The notes under the pieces were generated by a model, which was not told the origin of the DNA, did not search any database, and saw only the letters and a program-made list of their open reading frames with translations. Positions 1-4,952 of a stretch of 6,100 nucleotides of DNA are shown here, piece after piece. The first letter of the stretch is position 1; each line of letters starts with the position of its first letter. The stretch is taken from assembly GCA_002422045.1 (NCBI GenBank), contig DITG01000032.1:1-6100 (forward strand), read 5' to 3'. Position numbers and translations under genes: made by a program. Source of the DNA: Acholeplasmataceae bacterium UBA6190 (GTDB taxonomy: Bacteria; Bacillota_I; Bacilli_A; Acholeplasmatales; Acholeplasmataceae).

Positions 1-1
1 C

Positions 2-454
2 CAAGAAGAAGCGCTCACCATGAGCGACAAGGTCGTCGTGATGAATCATGGCGAAATCTTGCAAATCGGGACGCCTGTTGATATATACAATGAACCCGCC
101 AACCGTTTTGTCGCCAACTTCATTGGAGAATCAAACATCATCGAAGGCATCATGAAAGATGATTATCTTGTGAGTTTCGATGGCTATGATTATACGTGTG
201 TCGATAAGGGATTTGCCAGAAACGAAAAAGTGGATGTGGTCATCAGACCTGAAGATATTGATATTGTGCCACTGGGAACAGGATATCTATCTGGGAAAGT
301 CGTATCCATCGCATTCAAAGGCGTGCATTATGAAATTGATGTGAAAACCAAGGATCGCATCTATACCATCCATACGACCGATGTTCAAAAGATGAATGCA
401 GATGTCGACTTGTCATTTGGTCCGGAAGATCTGCATGTCATGGAGCAATGGTAA
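2..454 (+). CDS. potA: Spermidine/putrescine ABC transporter ATP-binding protein PotA, C-terminal part (5' end outside window)
   Basis: This is the last 150 codons of the cytoplasmic ATPase that powers polyamine import through PotB/PotC. The frame is open from base 2 and starts with QEEALTMSDKVVVMN, the stretch that follows the H-loop His-Asp of sugar/polyamine-type ABC ATPases; Walker A, the signature motif and Walker B therefore lie upstream of the window. It continues with the family's IGTPVDIYNEP and FVANFIGESN segments. A TOBE-type regulatory/substrate domain follows over roughly the last 95 residues, with VVIRPEDI, a FKGVHYE strand and the terminal FGPEDLHVM. The ATG at base 20 is an internal Met of this conserved segment, not the start. 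It ends in TAA, whose last base is the first base of the potB ATG. The downstream potB, potC and potD genes are what separate PotA from maltose- or iron-type ATPases. Confidence is high for PotA, with only the partial length limiting it. Confidence 0.95.
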   Translation, partial: QEEALTMSDKVVVMNHGEILQIGTPVDIYNEPANRFVANFIGESNIIEGIMKDDYLVSFDGYDYTCVDKGFARNEKVDVVIRPEDIDIVPLGTGYLSGKVVSIAFKGVHYEIDVKTKDRIYTIHTTDVQKMNADVDLSFGPEDLHVMEQW

Positions 455-1308
455 TGCAAAAATCTCAGTTATGGATCAAAAAGACACAGAAGAAAACGCT
501 GAAACTTCAGGCAGAACATATCCTTGGAATACCCTATTATGCCGTACTCATCATTTTGATCATCATTCCCATCATGATGATGGTTCTTTACTCCATTCAA
601 GCAGAACAGCCAACCGGAGTTTTCGTCATTCGATTCACCCTAGAACATTATCAAATATTCTTATCTGAAACTCAATTCATCACGTTAGGATTACAATCAC
701 TTTATCTTGCCGGATATGCGACACTCATCACGCTTGTGATCGGATACCCTCTGGCTTATCTAATCTCAAGACAAAACCAGCGTACCCAGTTACTCCTGAT
801 CTTGCTCATTACTGCACCGATGTGGGTGAACATTCTCTTAAGAACACGCGCGCTTCAGCAAGTCTTTGAAATGATTGCTCCCAATCTTTTAGGCAGCGAT
901 CTTGCCATCATTTTGGGTATGTCATACATTTATTTACCATTCATGGTCCTGCCGATTTATGCAGTACTTTCCAAAATTGATCCCAATTATTTCGAATCGG
1001 CTGCCGATCTTGGTGCTAACAAGTTCCAAACCATCCTCAGAGTCATCATTCCACTGTCTTTATCGGGTATTTTATCGGGTATCATGATGGTCTTCCTACC
1101 AGCTGCAACCACACTGGTCATTCCGAAATATCTTGCAAACAATCGTTATCTGATCGGGAATCTGATTGAAAATGCCATGATTCAACAAGGCAGATTCGGT
1201 TATGGTTCTGCGATTGCCATTGTCTTATCTTTAGTCATCATGGGATTTGTGTATTTGATTCGAAAAGTCGATCGTTATCAGGGGGTCAATGTGGATGAAA
1301 ACCTCTAA
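454..1308 (+). CDS. potB: Spermidine/putrescine ABC transporter permease PotB
   Basis: This is one of the two integral membrane subunits of the polyamine importer, 284 residues, close to the usual PotB length. About six hydrophobic segments are visible, at roughly residues 28-48, 78-103, 113-132, 150-172, 200-222 and 251-270. The cytoplasmic EAA loop that docks on PotA is at about 181-202 (ESAADLGANKFQTILRVIIP). The next segment, with FLPAATTLVIPKYL, is typical of PotB. The loop residue that is usually Pro in this family (LPGI) is Ser here (LSGI). I chose the ATG at 454, which overlaps the potA stop as TAATG, because the GGAG at 442-445 is 8 nt upstream of it. An in-frame ATG at 448 would add two residues but sits only 2 nt from that GGAG. 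The close coupling to potA implies a shared transcript. Confidence 0.94.
   Translation: MQKSQLWIKKTQKKTLKLQAEHILGIPYYAVLIILIIIPIMMMVLYSIQAEQPTGVFVIRFTLEHYQIFLSETQFITLGLQSLYLAGYATLITLVIGYPLAYLISRQNQRTQLLLILLITAPMWVNILLRTRALQQVFEMIAPNLLGSDLAIILGMSYIYLPFMVLPIYAVLSKIDPNYFESAADLGANKFQTILRVIIPLSLSGILSGIMMVFLPAATTLVIPKYLANNRYLIGNLIENAMIQQGRFGYGSAIAIVLSLVIMGFVYLIRKVDRYQGVNVDENL
1059..1082 (+). repeat. Perfect 12-bp tandem duplication inside potB
   Basis: Two adjacent identical copies of TTTATCGGGTAT run from 1059 to 1082. They encode overlapping LSGI-LSGI in the membrane segment that follows the EAA loop. Family members commonly read LPGI-ISGI here, so the protein-level repeat is probably ancestral. 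The exact DNA identity is then mostly a codon coincidence rather than a recent duplication. Confidence 0.6.
1281..1285 (+). promoter_or_regulatory. G-rich ribosome-binding site deciding the potC start
   Basis: A GGGGG run, preceded by A at 1280, lies inside the end of potB. It is 9 nt before the ATG at 1295 and only 3 nt before the ATG at 1289. The spacing favours 1295 as the potC start. The G run is an imperfect Shine-Dalgarno sequence, so the choice is tentative. Confidence 0.5.
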
Positions 1309-2077
1309 ACTCTTTGGTAAAGGATTCATTTTCCTCGTCTTGATCTTCACATATTTACCGATTCTCTCACTGGTGATCTTTTCATTCAATGAATCGAAAT
1401 CACTGACTCGATGGTCCGGATTTTCACTCGAATGGTATGTCAAACTATTTCAGTCCAGGGAAATCATGAGTGCCGTCTTCATCACCTTTTTGGTCGCAAT
1501 CATCTCGACAGTCATCTCGACAGTCATTGGAACGTTTGCAGCGATTTCACTGACAAAGACAAGAAAAGCATTGCGTGAAATCACATTATCGACCAATAAC
1601 ATCCCGATTGTCAATCCTGAAATTGTCACCGCCATCGCATTTTTTGTACTCTTTGGAGCATTTCAAATCGATCGCGGACTTGTGACGATGATCCTCGCTC
1701 ATGTGGCATTTTCAACACCTTATGTATTGATCACGGTGTATCCCAAAGTCAAGAGCCTAGACCCCAATCTTGCACATGCAGCCTCAGACCTAGGAGCAAC
1801 CCCCACACAAGCGCTATTCAAAGTCATCATTCCACAAATCAAGATTGGCATTCTTGCAGGTGCGGCAATCGCATTCACGATGTCATTCGATGACTTTGTC
1901 ATCAGTTACTTTGCTGTCAGCGGCAGCGCGATTAAAAACATTTCGATTTATCTTTACACATTGAAGCGTGGCATCGAACCCACCATCAATGCCTTATCGA
2001 CGCTCATCATCTTAGTCATCGGTCTCAAGATTGTACATGACTATGTGAAAAGCGGACAAAAACTCACGGAGGAATAA
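1295..2077 (+). CDS. potC: Spermidine/putrescine ABC transporter permease PotC
   Basis: This is the second membrane subunit of the polyamine importer, 260 residues, normal for PotC. The N-terminal membrane helix (about residues 10-31) is followed by NESKSLTRWSGFSLEWYVKL, typical of this subunit. Further hydrophobic segments lie at about 60-85, 109-124, 128-150, 184-206 and 235-252. The EAA docking loop for PotA is at about 161-180 (HAASDLGATPTQALFKVIIP), and the PotC hallmark SFDDFVISYF follows at about 197-206. The reading frame overlaps the end of potB by 14 nt, suggesting translational coupling. An in-frame ATG at 1289 would add Met-Trp, but ribosome-site spacing favours 1295. It ends in TAA one base before potD. 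Family assignment is firm; the exact start is less so. Confidence 0.94.
   Translation: MKTSKLFGKGFIFLVLIFTYLPILSLVIFSFNESKSLTRWSGFSLEWYVKLFQSREIMSAVFITFLVAIISTVISTVIGTFAAISLTKTRKALREITLSTNNIPIVNPEIVTAIAFFVLFGAFQIDRGLVTMILAHVAFSTPYVLITVYPKVKSLDPNLAHAASDLGATPTQALFKVIIPQIKIGILAGAAIAFTMSFDDFVISYFAVSGSAIKNISIYLYTLKRGIEPTINALSTLIILVIGLKIVHDYVKSGQKLTEE
1500..1527 (+). repeat. 12-bp-period tandem repeat inside potC
   Basis: CATCTCGACAGT occurs twice in a row (1501-1512 and 1513-1524), and the 12-bp periodicity holds exactly over 28 bp. It encodes ISTV-ISTV in a membrane helix. It keeps frame and probably has no consequence beyond adding or preserving a helical turn. Confidence 0.6.
2068..2072 (+). 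promoter_or_regulatory. Strong Shine-Dalgarno site of potD
   Basis: GGAGG ends 6 nt before the potD ATG at 2079 and lies within the last codons of potC. It is the strongest ribosome-binding site in the operon. This fits the usual need for more binding protein than permease in ABC importers (general knowledge of the family). Confidence 0.85.
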
Positions 2078-2078
2078 C

Positions 2079-3137
2079 ATGAGAAAAATATGGATACTTA
2101 GTTTTATGATCTTTTTGCCAGTCTTGCTATCGGCATGCACACCCAAGGAAACACTCAAGATTTTCATGCCAGGAGAATACATCACTGAAGATCTGGTACG
2201 CGATTTCGAGAAAGAGTATGGTGTCAGGGTTCAAATCATCACCTTTGATTCCAATGAAAGTGCTATCCCCCAGATAGAAGCTAATAGTTACGATTTGGTC
2301 ATCCCAAGCGATTATGCCATTGAAGAACTTGTTTCCAAGAACTTGTTACAAGAAATTGACTATACACGCTTTGAACAGTTTTCAAAAAATGATTTTGATT
2401 CTGGTCTGACCGAAGTACTCTCTGAACTGAAAACTGATGGATTTGATTTGCTTAAGTATGGCGTACCCTATTTTTATGGTAATGTCGGTATTCTCTATGA
2501 TACAACCAAAGTGAACAAATCTTATCTGGAAACAGAAGGCTGGAATGCACTGGCCAATCAGACCTATGATGTCATGTTTTATGATTCCTCAAGAGACTCA
2601 TTCATGATTGCAATCAAGGCACTTTTTGGAAATACTGTTTCGATCAATAGTCCGACGGAACTTGAACTCAGTCAGGCTGAAGCATGGCTGACCAATGCCA
2701 AAGGTTCAAAGACAAGATATTTGACCGATGAAGTGTTTGACCGTATGCTCAAACCCGCGGATTTTGCCATGGCTGTTGTCTATTCAGGTGATGGCGTCTA
2801 TCTGATGAGTGAAAATAATGATTTGGATTATCATGTACCTCATCAAGGTACCAATGTGTGGGTCGACGCATTTGTGATTCCAAATACTGCAAAACAAGTC
2901 GATTTGGCGTATCTTTTCATTGATTTTTTCAACAGTTATGACATCGGTTTGGAAAATGCCATCAACATTGGCTACACTTCTCCAAGAAGTGATGTCATCC
3001 AAACCATCATCACTGAAGGCGAGTATGAAGAAAGTTCGTATGTTGTCATTCCATCTGCAAACGATGAATTCTTCCGCTATGACACGCAATTGAAGCGAAA
3101 GATCGAAGAGGCTTGGGTCAGAGTTAGATCTTCATAA
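2079..3137 (+). CDS. potD: Spermidine/putrescine-binding lipoprotein PotD
   Basis: This is the extracellular solute-binding component of the polyamine importer, 352 residues, full length for PotD. The N-terminus is a lipoprotein signal: M-R-K, a hydrophobic stretch, then the lipobox LSAC with the lipidated Cys at residue 20, so the mature protein is membrane-anchored. The mature part follows the PotD pattern: GEYITEDLVRDFEKEYG (32-48), YDLVIPSDYAI (71-81), WVDAFVIPNTAK (261-272) and NIGYTSPR (296-303). By eye-alignment to E. coli PotD, several pocket positions are kept: Ser77, Tyr79, Asp169, Trp261, Asp263 and Tyr299. Others differ: the usual Asn-Trp before x-Glu-Tyr is Met30-Pro31, the Glu171 equivalent is Asp173, the Trp229 equivalent is Tyr235, and the Gln327 equivalent is not obvious. 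Polyamine specificity is inferred from the operon and the retained acidic/aromatic residues; spermidine versus putrescine cannot be decided. Confidence 0.93.
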   Translation: MRKIWILSFMIFLPVLLSACTPKETLKIFMPGEYITEDLVRDFEKEYGVRVQIITFDSNESAIPQIEANSYDLVIPSDYAIEELVSKNLLQEIDYTRFEQFSKNDFDSGLTEVLSELKTDGFDLLKYGVPYFYGNVGILYDTTKVNKSYLETEGWNALANQTYDVMFYDSSRDSFMIAIKALFGNTVSINSPTELELSQAEAWLTNAKGSKTRYLTDEVFDRMLKPADFAMAVVYSGDGVYLMSENNDLDYHVPHQGTNVWVDAFVIPNTAKQVDLAYLFIDFFNSYDIGLENAINIGYTSPRSDVIQTIITEGEYEESSYVVIPSANDEFFRYDTQLKRKIEEAWVRVRSS

Positions 3138-3154
3138 AGACATGGATTGTTCAT

Positions 3155-3180
3155 AAGGCGAATCATATCGCCTTTTTTTT
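3155..3180 (+). terminator. Rho-independent terminator of the pot operon
   Basis: A 7-bp perfect stem (AAGGCGA 3155-3161 with TCGCCTT 3168-3174) and a 6-nt loop run directly into eight T residues (3173-3180). It starts 18 nt after the potD stop, so it closes the pot transcript. Confidence 0.92.
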
Positions 3181-3190
3181 ATGGTCTTGA

Positions 3191-3219
3191 TTGTTTTTTT
3201 GTGAAAGATATCATAGAAT
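3191..3219 (+). promoter_or_regulatory. Candidate sigma-A promoter for the MATE gene
   Basis: TTGTTT (3191-3196), a 17-nt spacer and TAGAAT (3214-3219). The -10 box matches five of six consensus bases and is identical to the one before uxaC; the -35 box is poor. It lies after the pot terminator and would give a leader of about 40 nt before the GTG at 3268. An alternative -10 is possible in the AT-rich 3245-3253 stretch, but I see no -35 at normal spacing. Confidence 0.45.
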
Positions 3220-3267
3220 ACTAATGGTTGATGTAAACGATGTCTATTATATTGGACACATGAAAGT

Positions 3268-4674
3268 GTGATTGAATTGCTCCTCACAGAAAAACAATCA
3301 AAAAGAAGACAGCATATCCTTCAAGGCAATCTTTGGAAGGTTGTGTTATGGCTTAGCATGCCACTGGCCATTTATGGACTATTCAATTATCTGTATGGTT
3401 TTTTTGATTTGGTATTGGTTTCAACGATTGGTAGCAATGAAGTCGCCTCTGTCGTGTTTATCGATGAGATTAAAAGTGCAATCTTGGCATTTGGTGGTGG
3501 GATTGCTGTTGGAGGAACCGTGATAGTTGCACGCTTCTATGGTGCAGGTGATATATCTTTAGCTAGAAAACATGCAAATGCTGCATTTATGTTAGCATTT
3601 CTGGTCAGTTTGATTGTTGTTCTGGTCACACTATTTTTTGGAAAATATATTCTTGGTCTTCTCAATGCACCAGAAGAAGTCATTCGCTCCGGATTGGGCT
3701 ATTTCTATATCCAGATGGCATCGACATCCCTGATGGCTGTTAATAGTGTCTTCATTGGTCTTGAAAAAGCCAAAGGAAACACCACATACATTCTGGTGTT
3801 GAATCTGATTGCGATGACGTTAAAACTGATACTATCGATCATCTTTGTGTTTGTCCTTGGAAAAGGAACGACCTATGTCGCGCTTGCGACATTGATTGCT
3901 CAGGGATTCTTAATGATGGTCGCATTATGGGTGATGTTGAAGAAAACCAATCCATTTCAACTCAATTTCAAAGAGATGATACTCAAAAAGGTCTATATTT
4001 TACCAATACTTGCCATTTCGATTCCTGTGTTTACAGGTAAATTTCTATTTAGCTTTGGAAAAGTACTTGTCAACAGCATGGCAGCAGTCTATGGTCCCTT
4101 GGCTGTTGCAGCTTTTGGAATCTCTATGAAACTTGCGGGAGCACCAGGGTCAATGTCGTTGGTCTTTGAAGAAGCGGAAACATCCATCGTCAGTCAAAAC
4201 CTTGGGAACAAAAGATTGGACCGTGCCATGAAAACCTTTGTGGTGTCTCATATTTATGCAATCATCATTGCTGTGATTGGATTGATTCTTGTCAACCAGA
4301 TGATGGATACTTTGTTACCTTTGTTTACGAAAAATACGGATCCAATCTTCATCAATATGATCAAAGATATTTATGTCTGGGAGAAATTTTCAACACTCAC
4401 ATCAACATCGATTGCCATCATCACAGGTTTATTTATTGGGTTCAAATTTTCCAAAGTAGCATTGATTTTGAATGTGACTCGTTTGTTTGTCTTCAGATTA
4501 CCCTTGCTTTGGATATTACAACAGATGAATATAGGTTATGTTGCACTGGGTTATGTGATGTTTTACAGTAATATTGCAACCATGGTTTTAGCAATGATCA
4601 TCTTATCAATCTTCTATCATCGCATACGTTTATACGGATATATGGACATGGAGTTGTATCCTCAAACAACTTGA
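3268..4674 (+). CDS. MATE-family multidrug/cation efflux transporter
   Basis: This is a 468-residue polytopic membrane protein, the usual length for multidrug and toxic compound extrusion proteins, which export cationic drugs or metabolites using Na+ or H+ gradients. The layout is two homologous halves with about 12 hydrophobic segments. The first half has LFNYLYGFFDLVLVSTIG (38-55), then AFGGGIAVGGTVIVARFYGAGD (74-95), the family's glycine-rich and VARxxGAGD region, and ends with a polar loop near 225-240. The second half has SFGKVLVNSMA (262-272) and EEAETSIVSQNLGNKRLDRA (301-320), matching the second MatE repeat. The GTG at 3268 is the most upstream start in frame, since a TGA at 3229 closes the frame; a TTG at 3277 is an alternative. 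No good Shine-Dalgarno site precedes either, so the start is uncertain. It ends with TGA and stands alone between the pot terminator and the uxaC promoter. The substrate cannot be told from sequence. Confidence 0.9.
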   Translation: MIELLLTEKQSKRRQHILQGNLWKVVLWLSMPLAIYGLFNYLYGFFDLVLVSTIGSNEVASVVFIDEIKSAILAFGGGIAVGGTVIVARFYGAGDISLARKHANAAFMLAFLVSLIVVLVTLFFGKYILGLLNAPEEVIRSGLGYFYIQMASTSLMAVNSVFIGLEKAKGNTTYILVLNLIAMTLKLILSIIFVFVLGKGTTYVALATLIAQGFLMMVALWVMLKKTNPFQLNFKEMILKKVYILPILAISIPVFTGKFLFSFGKVLVNSMAAVYGPLAVAAFGISMKLAGAPGSMSLVFEEAETSIVSQNLGNKRLDRAMKTFVVSHIYAIIIAVIGLILVNQMMDTLLPLFTKNTDPIFINMIKDIYVWEKFSTLTSTSIAIITGLFIGFKFSKVALILNVTRLFVFRLPLLWILQQMNIGYVALGYVMFYSNIATMVLAMIILSIFYHRIRLYGYMDMELYPQTT

Positions 4675-4692
4675 AAGTATCGATTCATAGAA

Positions 4693-4722
4693 AAAAGGAA
4701 ATCAAAAAATGAACGTCCTTTT
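4693..4722 (+). terminator. Weak candidate terminator after the MATE gene
   Basis: AAAAGGA (4693-4699) can pair with TCCTTTT (4716-4722) across a 16-nt loop, starting 19 nt after the MATE stop. The stem has only two G-C pairs and its T run is just four bases followed by G, so termination would be inefficient. No better hairpin with a T tract is visible, and some read-through into uxaC is possible. Confidence 0.25.
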
Positions 4723-4725
4723 GAC

Positions 4726-4743
4726 TTCATAAATATTTATGAA
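4726..4743. promoter_or_regulatory. 18-bp perfect AT-rich palindrome upstream of the uxaC promoter
   Basis: TTCATAAATATTTATGAA is a perfect 18-bp inverted repeat with no spacer, centred between 4734 and 4735, about 62 bp before the predicted uxaC transcription start. The half-site TTCATAA recurs once at 4773-4779 between the -35 and -10 boxes, and TTCATA also occurs at 4684-4689. Symmetry and position suggest a dimeric regulator site. It could alternatively form an AT-only hairpin at the end of the MATE transcript, but no T tract follows. The cognate protein is unknown. Confidence 0.5.
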
Positions 4744-4754
4744 AGCGCTTGATA
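4739..4754. promoter_or_regulatory. CG-centred LacI/CcpA-like operator, upstream copy
   Basis: ATGAAAGCGCTTGATA has the palindromic AAGCGCTT core of LacI-family operators and matches 13 of 16 positions of the Bacillus cre consensus WTGNAARCGNWWWCAW. The left half fits well and the right half is degraded. Its centre is 23 bp, about two helical turns, upstream of the second site, and it overlaps the end of the 18-bp palindrome. Confidence 0.4.
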
Positions 4755-4761
4755 AAATATG

Positions 4762-4777
4762 TTGACAACGGTTTCAT
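4762..4777. promoter_or_regulatory. cre-like (CcpA-type) operator overlapping the uxaC -35 box
   Basis: TTGACAACGGTTTCAT matches 15 of 16 positions of WTGNAARCGNWWWCAW; the only mismatch is C at the fifth position. It contains the whole -35 hexamer, so a bound protein would block RNA polymerase. CcpA is the obvious candidate, but a uronate-specific LacI-family repressor of the KdgR type would have a similar CG-centred site. Confidence 0.6.
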
Positions 4778-4790
4778 AACGTGATAGAAT
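4762..4790 (+). promoter_or_regulatory. Sigma-A promoter of uxaC
   Basis: A perfect TTGACA -35 box (4762-4767), an exact 17-nt spacer and TAGAAT (4785-4790, five of six consensus bases). This is the best promoter in the window. Transcription should start near 4797, giving a leader of about 155 nt. Confidence 0.85.
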
Positions 4791-4806
4791 AAGAGTAGTT
4801 ATAAAC

Positions 4807-4828
4807 GGTGTCCGTATATACAGACACC
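4807..4828. promoter_or_regulatory. 22-bp near-perfect palindrome just after the uxaC transcription start
   Basis: The arms GGTGTC (4807-4812) and GACACC (4823-4828) flank a palindromic GTATATAC core (4814-4821). Only the pair 4813/4822 (C/A) breaks symmetry, so 20 of 22 bases fit. It spans about +11 to +32 from the predicted start. As DNA it resembles an operator for a dimeric repressor; a GTAT/ATAC-type core is seen in GntR/FadR-type sites such as that of UxuR/ExuR. As RNA it forms a 6-bp hairpin with an inner 2-bp extension at the 5' end of the mRNA. No T tract follows, so it is not a terminator. Confidence 0.55.
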
Positions 4829-4942
4829 TGAATCAAGTCAAAGGTTTAAGCAGTTGACTGAAGGTTAAAAAACACCAAATCAAACATCTGATCACATGTA
4901 TACTCGTGACATTGAAAAGTCATTGAGCAGTTGACAGATACA
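4829..4942 (+). other. Untranslated leader of uxaC with repeated complementary motifs
   Basis: No gene or known riboswitch is recognisable here. AGCAGTTGAC occurs twice (4849-4858 and 4926-4935). AGTCAA (4836-4841) can pair with TTGACT (4854-4859), or its GTCAA part can pair with the second TTGAC (4931-4935), which lies shortly before the ribosome-binding site. TGAC (4907-4910) can pair with GTCA (4919-4922), and that GTCA with TGAC (4932-4935). A 12-codon frame (ATG 4896 to TGA 4934) lacks a ribosome site. The pairings are short and could be chance. Confidence 0.35.
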
Positions 4943-4947
4943 GGAGA
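4942..4947 (+). promoter_or_regulatory. Shine-Dalgarno site of uxaC
   Basis: AGGAGA ends 5 nt before the ATG at 4953, a standard strong ribosome-binding site that fixes the uxaC start. Confidence 0.85.
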
Positions 4948-4952
4948 ACATC

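Noticed and set aside
396..668. 90-codon + strand frame overlapping the potA end and potB start
   Set aside because: It is a shadow of conserved potA/potB in another frame, with low-complexity His/Asp-rich content and no family resemblance.
1231..1902. Minus-strand frames of 60-70 codons inside potB and potC
   Set aside because: They are antisense shadows of the permease genes with no independent support.
2784..3089. 101-codon minus-strand frame inside potD
   Set aside because: It lies wholly antisense to conserved PotD sequence, with no recognisable domain and no plausible ribosome site.
3272..3523. 83-codon frame starting with TTG at the beginning of the MATE gene
   Set aside because: It is out of frame with the MATE protein, which has clear family motifs throughout; the frame shows no domain.
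4672..4755. Open frame of 25 sense codons after the MATE TGA, ending TGA-TAA, which could suggest UGA read as Trp
   Set aside because: Trp is encoded by TGG at conserved positions (for example the UxaC Trp-Trp pair and PotD Trp261), no gene needs an internal TGA, MATE is already full length, and the extension runs into the uxaC control sites.
4899..4904. TATACT as a second -10 box in the uxaC leader
   Set aside because: No acceptable -35 box lies 16-18 nt upstream; the TTGACT at 4854-4859 is 39 nt away.
4896..4934. 12-codon upstream ORF in the uxaC leader (ATG TAT ACT ... TGA)
   Set aside because: There is no ribosome-binding site before its ATG and no run of regulatory codons; short frames of this size are expected by chance.
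4675..4952. Possible riboswitch or small RNA gene in the intergenic stretch before uxaC
   Set aside because: I recognise no known aptamer core, and the visible symmetry fits DNA operators and a promoter better; weak leader pairings are reported separately.
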